Assembly: GCA_949288405.1 (NCBI GenBank)
Contig: CASEKM010000048.1
Span: 1 to 8,680, forward strand
Origin: an uncultured bacterium
Lineage (GTDB): Bacteria; Bacillota; Clostridia; Oscillospirales; Oscillospiraceae
Length of the DNA stretch: 8,680 nt
Reading direction: 5' to 3'
This document shows, in pieces, positions 1-6,381 of the stretch; positions within the stretch are counted from its first letter, which is position 1; the number at the start of each line of letters is the position of its first letter. Under the pieces are notes generated by a model. The model was not told where the DNA came from. It was given only the letters and a program-made list of their open reading frames with translations, and searched no databases. Position numbers and translations under genes: made by a program.

Positions 1-108
1 GGCTTTGTGAACAAGGCCCCCGAGCACGTGGTCAAGGCCGAGCAGGAGCGCTCCGTCCAGCTGCGGGCCCTGGTGGCCAAGCTGGAAGAGCAGCTCCAGA
101 GCATGTAA
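1..108 (+). CDS. valS: Valine--tRNA ligase, C-terminal end (partial)
   Basis: The window opens inside a reading frame that ends in TAA at 106-108 and gives 35 residues. It begins with GFVNKAPEHVV and continues as a charged helix ending EEQLQSM. The pattern (GFV.KAP..VV..E, then an E/K/L-rich helix) is the hallmark end of valyl-tRNA synthetase, whose C-terminal coiled-coil arm contacts tRNA-Val. The enzyme charges tRNA-Val with valine in the cytoplasm at the cost of ATP. The 5' part, with the HIGH and KMSKS catalytic motifs and the editing domain, lies outside the window. A hairpin follows 24 bases after the stop, so this is probably the last gene of its transcript. The identification rests on a short tail but the motif is distinctive. 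Confidence 0.88.
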   Translation, partial: GFVNKAPEHVVKAEQERSVQLRALVAKLEEQLQSM

Positions 109-132
109 GACAGTTCCGCACACTGACGGCAC

Positions 133-176
133 AGCGCCCCCGGCTTGGGCATCCCGCCCGGGCCGGGGGTGCTTTC
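133..176 (+). terminator. Probable rho-independent terminator after valS
   Basis: The arms AGCGCCCCCGGC (133-144) and GCCGGGGGTGCT (162-173) pair over 12 bp with one G-T wobble. The loop is 17 bases and itself contains GGG/CCC complementarity. The T tract is short (TTT at 173-175, then CC), so termination could be incomplete. The position just after the valS stop supports the call. Confidence 0.7.
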
Positions 177-223
177 CACCTCTGCCGGGGCGGCCGTGGG
201 GAGAAAACCGGCCGTCAAAGTGA

Positions 224-273
224 CGAGATCCGCCGCGCCGCCCCGGAAAACGGGGGAAATGCGGCGAGATCCG
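224..273 (+). repeat. Two direct copies of CGAGATCCG upstream of the transporter promoter
   Basis: CGAGATCCG occurs at 224-232 and again at 265-273, start to start 41 bp, close to four helical turns. The second copy directly abuts the -35 box at 274. Between the copies a small hairpin can form, with arms CCCCG (241-245) and CGGGG (251-255) plus outer GCCGC/GCGGC (237-241/261-265, sharing one base with the inner arm). The arrangement could be a regulator-binding site, but no known regulator is recognised and a 9-bp repeat in GC-rich DNA may be chance. Confidence 0.4.
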
Positions 274-302
274 TTGACCTGCGGGGGCGGGGCTGATACA
301 AT
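274..302 (+). promoter_or_regulatory. Sigma-A type promoter of the NSS transporter gene
   Basis: TTGACC (274-279) and TACAAT (297-302) are separated by 17 bp. TG at 294-295, one base before the -10 hexamer, makes an extended -10. Transcription should start near 309, leaving a leader of about 47 bases before the GTG start at 356. The fit to consensus is good (5/6 in each hexamer). Confidence 0.8.
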
Positions 303-355
303 AGAACGGCCCGCCGGGGCGCTGTTCCGCCGGCGGGGAGAAGGAGGTTTTATCT

Positions 356-1741
356 GTGGAAAAAAGAGAGAGCTTTTCCAGCCGCCTGGGCTTTCTGCTG
401 ATCTCGGCGGGGTGCGCCATCGGGCTGGGAAATGTGTGGCGCTTCCCCTATATCACGGGAAAATACGGCGGGGCCGCCTTTGTGCTGGTGTACCTGCTGT
501 TCCTGGTCATCATGGGCCTGCCGGTGATGGTGACTGAGTTCTCCGTGGGCCGGGCCAGCCAGAAGAGCATCGCCCTGTCCTTCCAGGCTCTGGAGCCCAA
601 GGGCAGCAAGTGGCACTGGTACAGCTGGATCGGCATTGCGGGCAACTACCTGCTGATGATGTTCTACACCACCATCGCCGGGTGGCTGCTGCTGTACTTT
701 GTCAAAATGGCCAAGGGAGACTTTGTGGGCTTGGACTCTGAAGCGGTGGCCGGGGAGTTCAGCGCCCTTATGGGCCACCCCTGGCTGATGACCGCCTTTA
801 TGGCTCTGGTGACCCTGCTGTGCATGTTCGTGTGCTCCCGGGGCCTGCAGAACGGGGTGGAGAAGGTCAACAAGACCATGATGCTCTGCCTGCTGGCGGT
901 GATGGTGGTGCTGGCCGTCCGCTCCGTCACCCTGGAGGGGGGCGGCGAGGGCCTGCGCTTCTACCTGATGCCCAACTTCCACAATCTCATGTACGACGCC
1001 CAGGGCAACCTGATCTTGGGCGAGGCGGTGTTCGCCGCCATGGGGCAGTCCTTCTTCACCCTGTCCCTGGGCATCGGCGCCCTGGCCATCTTCGGCAGCT
1101 ATGTGGGCAAGGAGCACTCCCTGGCCGGGGAGGCGGTGCGGGTGGCCACCCTGGACACCTGCGTGGCGCTGACGGCGGGGCTCATCATCTTCCCCGCCTG
1201 CTTCGCCTTTGATGTGGCCCCGGACTCCGGCCCCAACCTGATCTTCATCACCCTGCCCAACGTGTTCAACGAGATGCCCATGGGACAGCTGTGGGGGGCC
1301 CTGTTCTTCGTATTCATGTCCTTCGCCGCCCTCACCACCGTCATCGCCGTGTTTGAGAACATCCTGTGCTTCTCCATGGAGAAGTGGGGCTGGAGCCGGA
1401 GCAAGGCGGTGTGGGTGAACCTGATCGCCGTGCTGCTGCTGTCCATGCCCTGCGTGCTGGGCTTCAATCTGTGGGCGGGCGTGCAGCCCTTCGGCGAGGG
1501 CTCCACCATCATGGACCTGGAGGACTTCATCGTCAGCAACAACATCCTGCCCCTGGGCTCCCTGGTGTACCTGCTGTTCTGCGTGTCCAAAAAGGGCTGG
1601 GGCTGGGAGTCCTTCCTGGCGGAGGCCAACACCGGCAGCGGCCTGAAATTCCCCCGGGCGGTGCGGTTCTATGTGACCTGGCTGCTGCCCTTTATCGTGC
1701 TGGCCATTTTCGTGCTGGGGTATGTGGACAAATTTTTCTAA
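356..1741 (+). CDS. Neurotransmitter:sodium symporter (NSS/SNF) family amino-acid transporter
   Basis: A 461-residue polytopic membrane protein of the LeuT-fold NSS family, which couples sodium entry to uptake of amino acids or related amines. TM1 (about residues 10-32) carries GCAIGLGNVWRFPY, containing the unwound sodium- and substrate-binding segment, and is followed by GGAAFVLVYLLF. TM6 carries FFTLSLGIGALAIFGSYV (about 233-250), another binding segment. TM8 carries SFAALTTVIAV (about 322-332), matching the family's second sodium site. TM7 includes FITLPNVF. About eleven membrane segments and this length fit the bacterial 11-TM subgroup (YhdH/TnaT/MhsT-like) rather than the 12-TM eukaryotic carriers. 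The start is GTG at 356, chosen because AAGGAGG (341-347) lies 8 bases upstream; no nearby ATG is in frame. The substrate cannot be read from sequence. No terminator separates it from the two-component genes downstream, so it may be co-transcribed with them. Confidence 0.93.
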   Translation: MEKRESFSSRLGFLLISAGCAIGLGNVWRFPYITGKYGGAAFVLVYLLFLVIMGLPVMVTEFSVGRASQKSIALSFQALEPKGSKWHWYSWIGIAGNYLLMMFYTTIAGWLLLYFVKMAKGDFVGLDSEAVAGEFSALMGHPWLMTAFMALVTLLCMFVCSRGLQNGVEKVNKTMMLCLLAVMVVLAVRSVTLEGGGEGLRFYLMPNFHNLMYDAQGNLILGEAVFAAMGQSFFTLSLGIGALAIFGSYVGKEHSLAGEAVRVATLDTCVALTAGLIIFPACFAFDVAPDSGPNLIFITLPNVFNEMPMGQLWGALFFVFMSFAALTTVIAVFENILCFSMEKWGWSRSKAVWVNLIAVLLLSMPCVLGFNLWAGVQPFGEGSTIMDLEDFIVSNNILPLGSLVYLLFCVSKKGWGWESFLAEANTGSGLKFPRAVRFYVTWLLPFIVLAIFVLGYVDKFF

Positions 1742-1746
1742 GCCCC

Positions 1747-1790
1747 ATTCAGACAGATTTCAGTTTGACCCCGTATAATAGGGGACAAAT
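1747..1790 (+). promoter_or_regulatory. Promoter and candidate operator of the two-component system
   Basis: A perfect TATAAT (1774-1779) has only a weak -35, CAGACA (1750-1755), at 18 bp spacing. Two repeat patterns overlap it. First, TTCAG occurs at 1748-1752 and 1759-1763, an 11-bp period typical of tandem OmpR/PhoB-family sites, covering the weak -35. Second, TTTGACCCC (1764-1772) and GGGGACAAA (1781-1789) form an inverted repeat with one mismatch around the -10. The promoter itself is likely. Its control by the adjacent regulator is inference. Confidence 0.65.
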
Positions 1791-1811
1791 CAACTGACAG
1801 GAGGCGCGGCC

Positions 1812-2492
1812 ATGCGTATTTTGATCGTGGAGGACGAGGTCCGGCTGGCGGAGACCCTGAAGCAGCTGCTGGAGGACCAGCGGTACCAGGCGGATACGGT
1901 GTACGACGGGGCGGACGGGGTGGACTACGGTCTGACGGGCCAGTACGACCTGATCATTCTGGATGTGATGCTCCCCAAGGTGGACGGCTTCCAGGCGGCC
2001 CAGCGGCTGCGGGCCGCCCACGTGTCCACCCCCATCCTCATGCTCACCGCCCGGGACGAGGTCAGCGACAAGATCAGCGGCCTGGACTGCGGGGCGGACG
2101 ACTATATGACCAAGCCCTTTGACACCGGCGAGCTGATGGCCCGGGTGCGGGCCCTCACCCGGCGGCAGGGGGAGGTGCTGGGGGACGTGCTCACCGCCGG
2201 CGATCTGAGCCTGGACTGCACCTCCCGGCTGCTGTCCGCAGGAGAACGCTCTGTGCGCCTGGGCTTCAAGGAGTTCGAGGTGCTCCGCCTGCTCATGGTG
2301 AACAGCGGCGCGGTGGTCACCAAGGAGACCATCATCTCCAAGATCTGGGGCCTGGACTCCGAGGCGGAGGACAACAACGTGGAGGTGTATATCTCCTTCC
2401 TGCGGAAAAAGCTGGCCTACCTGAACAGCCGCGCCTCCATCTCCACCGTGCGGAAGGTGGGCTACTTCCTGGAGGCAAAAGAGGGGGCGTGA
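1812..2492 (+). CDS. OmpR/PhoB-family two-component response regulator
   Basis: 226 residues, the normal length for this family. The receiver domain (about 1-118) has the acidic pocket E8-D9, the phospho-acceptor D51 in LIILDVMLP, T79 in ILMLTA and K101 in YMTKPF. A winged-helix DNA-binding domain follows (about 125-222), with the FKEFEVLRLLM segment and the helix VEVYISFLRKKL near the DNA-recognition region. The partner kinase, encoded 57 bases downstream, should phosphorylate D51 and so promote dimer binding to tandem DNA sites. The ATG at 1812 is preceded by AGGAGG (1799-1804) at 7-base spacing. All key residues are present, so the protein should be functional. The target genes are unknown; its own promoter and the adjacent transporter gene are the first candidates. 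Confidence 0.95.
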   Translation: MRILIVEDEVRLAETLKQLLEDQRYQADTVYDGADGVDYGLTGQYDLIILDVMLPKVDGFQAAQRLRAAHVSTPILMLTARDEVSDKISGLDCGADDYMTKPFDTGELMARVRALTRRQGEVLGDVLTAGDLSLDCTSRLLSAGERSVRLGFKEFEVLRLLMVNSGAVVTKETIISKIWGLDSEAEDNNVEVYISFLRKKLAYLNSRASISTVRKVGYFLEAKEGA

Positions 2493-2549
2493 GGGCGGGG
2501 CCTGTCCCGTTCCGCAGTTCTGCATTTCCAAAACCAGGGAGGGATCCCC

Positions 2550-3815
2550 ATGCTCAGACGGCTGCGGCTGAAATTCATTCTCACCAATATGCTGCTGGTG
2601 ACCCTGGTGCTGCTGGCGGTGTTCGGGGCGCTGATGCTGTCCACCGCCCGGCAGCTGGAGCGGGAGAGCGGCGCGGTGCTGACGATGGTCCTGCGGAAGG
2701 ACGGCATCCCGCCCCAGTTTGAGGTCCGTCCCCCGGACAGCGGGGAGGGCGGGGGGTGGCAGTGGGCCATCCCCGTGTTCTGCGTCACGGTGGAGCCGGA
2801 CGGAAGGGTGACCCTGGTGGAGGGAAACCAGGTGAAGGTGACCCAGGAGACCCTGGACCGGGCGGTGGAGGAGGCGCTGGACGCCTCCGCTCCCTCCGGC
2901 CGGCTGGACGACCTGGACCTGCGCTTCCAGCGGGAGGAGCTCTCAGACGGGCGCGCCCGCATTGCCTTCTCCGACCTGAGCTGGGAGCGGGCCTCCATGA
3001 CCAGACTGATGGTCAACTCTCTGCTGGTGGGGGCGGCGGCCCTGGCGGTCTTCTTCCTCATCAGCCTGTTTCTGGCCCGGCTGTCCGTGAAGCCGGTGGA
3101 GCGGGCCTGGAGGCAGCAGCGGCAGTTTGTGGCCGACGCCTCCCACGAGCTGAAGACCCCCCTCACGGTGATTTTGGCCAACACCGGCATTATGGAGGCC
3201 CACCCGGAGGCCACCGTCTCCTCTCAGCGCCGGTGGCTGGGCTACATCCAGGAGGAGGCCCAGCGGATGAAGGAGCTGGTGGAGGACATGCTCTTTCTGG
3301 CCAAACACGACGGGACGGAGCGGCCCCGGGACGCCCAGACGGTGAACTTCAGCGACCTGGTCACCGGGTGCGCGCTGCGCTTTGAGTCGGTGGCCTTCGA
3401 GCGGCAGGTGGAGCTCACCAGCGAGCTCCAGCCCGGCCTGACCGTCTCCGGGGAGCCGGACGGCCTGGAGCGGCTGGTGATGATCCTGCTGGACAACGCG
3501 GTGAAATACGCCGGAGAGAGGGGGCGGGTGGCGGTGTCCCTGGCCCGCCGTCAGGACCGGGCGGTGCTCACCGTGACCAACACCGGGGAGCCCATCCCCC
3601 AGGAGCACCTGGCCCACCTGTTCGAGCGCTTCTACCGGGCAGACGGCTCCCGCAGCCGGAAGGAGGGGGGCTACGGCCTGGGCCTGGCCATCGCCCAGAC
3701 CATCGTGGAGTCCCACCGGGGACAGATCGAGGTGCGCAGCAGCCGGGAGGAGGGGACCGTCTTTACCGTTGCCCTTCCCAACGGTCGGATGGAGGGCAAA
3801 TTCCCCGCCTTTTAA
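2550..3815 (+). CDS. Membrane sensor histidine kinase of the two-component system
   Basis: 421 residues. TM1 lies at about 8-30 and TM2 at about 153-177, enclosing a predicted extracytoplasmic sensor of some 120 residues with no recognised fold and only one cysteine. A classical HAMP domain seems missing: only about 15 residues separate TM2 from the DHp helix. The H box FVADASHELKTPL has the phospho-accepting H199. The ATP-binding domain shows the N box (LLDNAVKY, N316), a G1 region reading TNTGEPIP where many kinases have DNG.GI, an F box (FERFYRAD) and the G2 box GGYGLGLAIA. The NTGEPIP variant occurs in other Firmicute kinases and should not abolish activity. The ATG at 2550 follows GGGAGG by about 7 bases. 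It pairs with the regulator encoded just upstream in the same operon. The signal sensed cannot be inferred. Confidence 0.94.
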   Translation: MLRRLRLKFILTNMLLVTLVLLAVFGALMLSTARQLERESGAVLTMVLRKDGIPPQFEVRPPDSGEGGGWQWAIPVFCVTVEPDGRVTLVEGNQVKVTQETLDRAVEEALDASAPSGRLDDLDLRFQREELSDGRARIAFSDLSWERASMTRLMVNSLLVGAAALAVFFLISLFLARLSVKPVERAWRQQRQFVADASHELKTPLTVILANTGIMEAHPEATVSSQRRWLGYIQEEAQRMKELVEDMLFLAKHDGTERPRDAQTVNFSDLVTGCALRFESVAFERQVELTSELQPGLTVSGEPDGLERLVMILLDNAVKYAGERGRVAVSLARRQDRAVLTVTNTGEPIPQEHLAHLFERFYRADGSRSRKEGGYGLGLAIAQTIVESHRGQIEVRSSREEGTVFTVALPNGRMEGKFPAF

Positions 3816-3833
3816 ATCCGCTTGAAAACGCAC

Positions 3834-3876
3834 AGGCCCCGCCGCACAGCGCATCACTGCGTGTGAGGCGGGGCCT
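3834..3876 (+). terminator. Long hairpin between convergent genes, probable bidirectional terminator
   Basis: AGGCCCCGCC (3834-3843) pairs perfectly with GGCGGGGCCT (3867-3876). The stem extends inward through CACA/TGTG and CGCA/TGCG to a TCAC loop. It sits 18 bases after the kinase stop and 30 bases past the stop of the minus-strand gene that converges on it. The plus side has no real T tract (CGTCTCATCTC). On the minus side TTTT occurs six bases beyond the stem. Its position and stability support a terminator for both transcripts. Confidence 0.75.
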
Positions 3877-3906
3877 CGTCTCATCTCAGGCGTTTGAATG
3901 GCCGGG

Positions 3907-4401
3907 TCAGTTCTCCCGCTGCCGCACCAGCTCCATGGCCTCTTTGCCGGACAGGTGCTCCACCGCCATCTCCAGCATGCAGAGGGATGTCCACTCCCGG
4001 TCGATGGCCCGGCCCCGGTCCTCACCGCTGCTGGCGGGTGCGTACTTCACCGCCAGCTTCTCAATGGCGGCGCGCTTCTCCCCATCCTCCTCCAAAATCC
4101 GGACGGTGCCAAAGGCGATAACGCTGCGGAAGTAGGAGGTATACTCCTCCGGGACAATGTGATCCTGGTCGATGACACAGAAGGAGGCCTTGGGGCAGTT
4201 CCGAACGGCGTCCACCTTGTGCCCTGCTTTGGCGGAGTGGAAGTAGAGCTTCCCGTCCGCGTACACATAGCTGAGGGGGACGGCGTAGGGGTAGCCTTCA
4301 TCGCCGGACAGGGCCAGCACTCCAGCGGTCCCCCGCTCCAGGACCGCACGGCACCCCTCCGGGGACAGGGCCTGCTTGAATCGGCGCATGGGACGAAACA
4401 T
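3907..4401 (-). CDS. NimA-like pyridoxamine 5'-phosphate oxidase (PPOX) family flavin-binding protein
   Basis: 164 residues with the split-barrel flavin-binding fold of the PPOX superfamily, in the subgroup of NimA-like proteins (COG3467 type) that bind FMN or related cofactors as dimers. Visible signatures are the N-terminal MFRPMRRF, Y39-AVPLSYVYADGKLYFHSA (strands of the barrel), GHKVDAVRNCPKASFCV and YFRSVIAFGTVRIL. Some relatives reduce nitroimidazoles and are called nitroimidazole-resistance proteins, but most have no proven substrate, so resistance should not be assumed. The start at 4401 is chosen because family members begin MFR.MRR and AGAGGAG lies 8-9 bases upstream. An in-frame ATG at 4419 would add six residues and also has a possible SD. 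It lies downstream of the sirtuin gene on the same strand, separated by 149 bases containing three hairpins. No convincing promoter of its own is visible. Confidence 0.88.
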   Translation of the reverse strand: MFRPMRRFKQALSPEGCRAVLERGTAGVLALSGDEGYPYAVPLSYVYADGKLYFHSAKAGHKVDAVRNCPKASFCVIDQDHIVPEEYTSYFRSVIAFGTVRILEEDGEKRAAIEKLAVKYAPASSGEDRGRAIDREWTSLCMLEMAVEHLSGKEAMELVRQREN

Positions 4402-4421
4402 GGATATCGCTCCTCTCATCT

Positions 4422-4444
4422 CCCCGCTCCTGCCGGAAGCGGGG
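4422..4444 (-). other. Small hairpin in the leader of the PPOX-family gene
   Basis: CCCCGCT (4422-4428) pairs with AGCGGGG (4438-4444) around a 9-base loop. On the minus strand it ends five bases or so before the AGAGGAG ribosome site used by the PPOX gene. It could stabilise the transcript 5' end or affect initiation; no function is shown. Confidence 0.4.
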
Positions 4445-4462
4445 CGCTGGTTTCAAAATCAC

Positions 4463-4490
4463 GGCGGACTGGGCAGGGCCGGGGTCCGCC
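4463..4490 (-). other. Second hairpin between sirtuin and PPOX genes, possible backup terminator
   Basis: GGCGGAC (4463-4469) pairs with GTCCGCC (4484-4490), a 7-bp stem with a 14-base loop. On the minus strand TTTT follows four bases after the stem (GTGATTTTG). It could act as a second, weaker terminator behind the hairpin at 4498-4528. Confidence 0.35.
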
Positions 4491-4494
4491 AGGG

Positions 4495-4528
4495 AAACTG
4501 GGCGGCCGGAGCAGTTCCAGCCGCCCAG
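4495..4528 (-). terminator. Rho-independent terminator after the sirtuin gene
   Basis: CTGGGCGGC (4498-4506) pairs perfectly over 9 bp with GCCGCCCAG (4520-4528). On the minus strand the stem is followed by TTT. It begins 22 bases beyond the sirtuin stop codon. The plus strand side also carries CTTTT, but no plus-strand gene ends here. Termination may be partial, since the U run is short and a same-strand gene lies further downstream. Confidence 0.75.
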
Positions 4529-4550
4529 CTTTTATGCCGCTGGGGCAAGT

Positions 4551-5276
4551 TCACCCATGCACCTGGATCTGTCCCAGGATCTCCCCGATGGGTCCGGTGA
4601 GCACCAGGTCGGCGTTCCGGTCGTAGGGAGTGGGGGACTTGTTGATGAGCACCAGCCGGTCTCCACGGTAGTAGTGGATCAGCCCGGCGGCGGGGTAGAC
4701 CACCAGGGAGGTGCCGCCGATGATGAGCAGGTCCGCCTGGCGGATGTCCTCCAGGGCGCCCTCCAGCACCCGGGAGTCCAGGCTCTCCTCATAGAGGACC
4801 ACCTCCGGCTTGATGATGCCCCCGCAGGAGCACCGGGGAACCCCCTGGCTCTCCGCCACGGCGGAGGTGGGGTAGGGCCTGCCGCAGCTCATGCACTTGT
4901 TGCGCAGCACCGAGCCGTGGAGCTCCCACACCCGCCGGGAGCCCGCCGCCTGGTGCAGGCCGTCGATATTCTGGGTGACCACGCTGCGCAGCTTGCCCGC
5001 CGCCTCCAGCTCCGCCAGCTTTTTGTGGGCGGCGTTGGGCTTGGCCCCGGAGATCAGCATCTTGTCCCGGTAAAACCGGAAGAACTCCTCCGGGTGGGCG
5101 TCGAAAAAGCTGCGGCTGAGCATGGTCTCCGGGGGATACTTGTAGTGCTGGTTGTACAGGCCGTCCACGCTGCGGAAATCGGGGATGCCCGACTCGGTGC
5201 TCACCCCGGCCCCGCCGAAAAAGACGATGCTCCGGCTCTGGTCGATCCAGCTCTGAAGGGTCTCCAGCTCCTTCAT
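4551..5276 (-). CDS. Sirtuin (SIR2 family) NAD-dependent protein deacylase
   Basis: 241 residues, the usual size of a compact bacterial sirtuin (CobB/Sir2). It removes acetyl or other acyl groups from protein lysines using NAD+, releasing nicotinamide and O-acyl-ADP-ribose. The NAD site is shown by GAGVSTESGIPDFRS (about 22-36), TQNIDGLH (101-108) and GGTSLVVYPAAGL (187-199). The catalytic base is H120 in WELHGS. A zinc module has C128, C131, C149 and C151. The stretch FFRFYRDKMLISGAKPNAAH resembles the Thermotoga Sir2 type and lacks the Y-x-x-R pair of desuccinylase-type sirtuins, which argues for deacetylation; this is an inference. The ATG at 5276 overlaps the upstream stop (ATGA), indicating translational coupling, with GAGG four bases upstream. 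A longer frame upstream lacks family homology and is inside the preceding gene. Confidence 0.95.
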   Translation of the reverse strand: MKELETLQSWIDQSRSIVFFGGAGVSTESGIPDFRSVDGLYNQHYKYPPETMLSRSFFDAHPEEFFRFYRDKMLISGAKPNAAHKKLAELEAAGKLRSVVTQNIDGLHQAAGSRRVWELHGSVLRNKCMSCGRPYPTSAVAESQGVPRCSCGGIIKPEVVLYEESLDSRVLEGALEDIRQADLLIIGGTSLVVYPAAGLIHYYRGDRLVLINKSPTPYDRNADLVLTGPIGEILGQIQVHG

Positions 5277-6265
5277 AGATCCTCGCTCCCTCTCTCCGCC
5301 GGGGCGCTCTGGGCCCGGCTCTGGGCGGTGGCCAGACGCTCCCGCTCCCACTCCAGCTGCCCCTGCTGCTCCTCCAGGCTCTCGCGCTCGTTCCGCAGGC
5401 GGGAGATCATCTCCGACACCTGAGCGGTGACGGTCTCCACCTGCCGCCGGGCCTCCTGGATGCGGCTGCGCACGAACAGGTCGGCGAACAGGCCGTCAAA
5501 GAAGTAGTCGGCAAAGGCGATAAAATTCTCCATTGCCAGATCCGGCACCAGCTCCTGGGGCACGTCGGCCAGCTCTACCCGGAAGAAGCTCAGGTTCCGC
5601 CGGGCCTCATAGGCGGCGTCCTGGACGTCGTCCAGGCAGCCGTGCTTGGCAAAGGTGGACATGATGCCCGCCCCGGACACGTCGTTCCAGATGCCCCAGT
5701 GTTCGGCGCCCTCCAGGCTGTCCCGCAGCTCCCGAAGGGCCTGCTGGGCGGTGAGGCCCGCCTGGACGGCCTCCTGGATCTCCCGCAGCTCGCCGGCAAC
5801 GTGCTCCAGCTTCTGGGCGAACTCCCCCAGACGGCGGGAGGAGCCGTCCTCCCGGCTGCGGAGCATGGTCTCCTTCTCCTTCAAAAGGGCCTGGTACTGC
5901 TGCGGCACGTCCCGCAGCTGCTCCCGCTCCCGCCTGGCGTCCCGGGCGAGCCGCTCCAGATCCTCGATGTCCCACCGGGCCGCGTCATACCGGGCCTTGG
6001 CCATGGCGGCCCCCCGGCGCTCCTCCGCCTCCCGGCCCTCCGGGTTCCCAGAGAGGCGGGCCAGGAAGGCCACCAGAGACATGCGCGCCAGCTCCGCCAT
6101 GTCCCCCGGCTCCTGCTCCAGAATGTGCCGGGCCTCCTGCTCGGTGATCCTGCGCCGCTTCAGCTGCCGCTCGATGTCCTCCACGCTCACGTCCAGCTTC
6201 CGCAGCCGCGCCGCCTTCTGCCGGGTGCGCTCCAGCTCCCGGTCGATCTCCTGTATGCTCCTCAT
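5273..6265 (-). CDS. Coiled-coil protein of unknown function, coupled to the sirtuin
   Basis: 330 residues, cytoplasmic by appearance: no signal peptide or membrane segment. The N-terminal part (1-50) is a charged helix. Residues about 75-185 are a long heptad-like coiled coil rich in R, E, L and A. A more globular centre follows (about 186-265), including WGIWNDVSGAGIMSTFAKHG and FFRVELADVP. The C-terminal part (266-318) returns to coiled coil and ends in an acidic tail. I recall Firmicute proteins with a comparable W-G-x-W...GGGL/AKH centre inside coiled coils, but cannot name a family or function. The ATG at 6265 is chosen because AGGAGG lies 6-7 bases upstream; an in-frame ATG at 6295 has no such site. 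It is the first gene of its operon, with an extended -10 promoter upstream, and its stop overlaps the sirtuin start. It may be a partner or substrate of the deacylase, which is inference from coupling only. Confidence 0.82.
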   Translation of the reverse strand: MRSIQEIDRELERTRQKAARLRKLDVSVEDIERQLKRRRITEQEARHILEQEPGDMAELARMSLVAFLARLSGNPEGREAEERRGAAMAKARYDAARWDIEDLERLARDARREREQLRDVPQQYQALLKEKETMLRSREDGSSRRLGEFAQKLEHVAGELREIQEAVQAGLTAQQALRELRDSLEGAEHWGIWNDVSGAGIMSTFAKHGCLDDVQDAAYEARRNLSFFRVELADVPQELVPDLAMENFIAFADYFFDGLFADLFVRSRIQEARRQVETVTAQVSEMISRLRNERESLEEQQGQLEWERERLATAQSRAQSAPAERGSEDL

Positions 6266-6333
6266 CCATTCCCTCCTCCCGCGGGGCAGCTCCATCTCTC
6301 GGGCCGCGGCCCCTCTGCCCCGCGCTTTGTCCC

Positions 6334-6362
6334 ATTATACCATCCCCCCTCTCCTTTTTCCA
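6334..6362 (-). promoter_or_regulatory. Sigma-A type promoter of the coiled-coil/sirtuin operon
   Basis: On the minus strand TGGAAA (6362-6357) and a perfect TATAAT (6339-6334) are 17 bp apart. TGG directly before the -10 makes an extended -10 motif. Transcription should start near 6327, about 60 bases before the ATG at 6265. The weak -35 is compensated by the extended -10. Confidence 0.75.
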
Positions 6363-6381
6363 CAAAAATCCGCGCTTCTGG

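Noticed and set aside
350..1117. Long minus-strand frame (255 codons) opposite the transporter gene
   Set aside because: Its product is dominated by H, Q, G and A in low-complexity runs, with no recognisable domain. It lies wholly antisense to a clear NSS gene, so it is a codon-bias shadow typical of GC-rich DNA.
2943..4025. Minus-strand frame of 360 codons opposite the histidine kinase
   Set aside because: It has no homology signature, a composition like reverse-complement coding DNA, and crosses a hairpin terminator and the end of the PPOX gene. It is a shadow frame.
3907..4401. Calling the PPOX-family gene a nitroimidazole-resistance (nim) gene
   Set aside because: The fold and family fit, but most such proteins are not resistance determinants and nothing in the sequence shows nitroreductase activity.
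5277..5351. 25-residue N-terminal extension of the sirtuin
   Set aside because: It is P/G/R/E-rich without family similarity and lies within the preceding gene in another frame. The ATG at 5276 with ATGA coupling fits the family start.
6333..6339. CATTATA on the plus strand as a sigma-G -10 for spoVAD
   Set aside because: It is the reverse strand of the TATAAT used leftward, has no G-n-A-T-R element at the right distance upstream, and is about 100 bases from the start codon.
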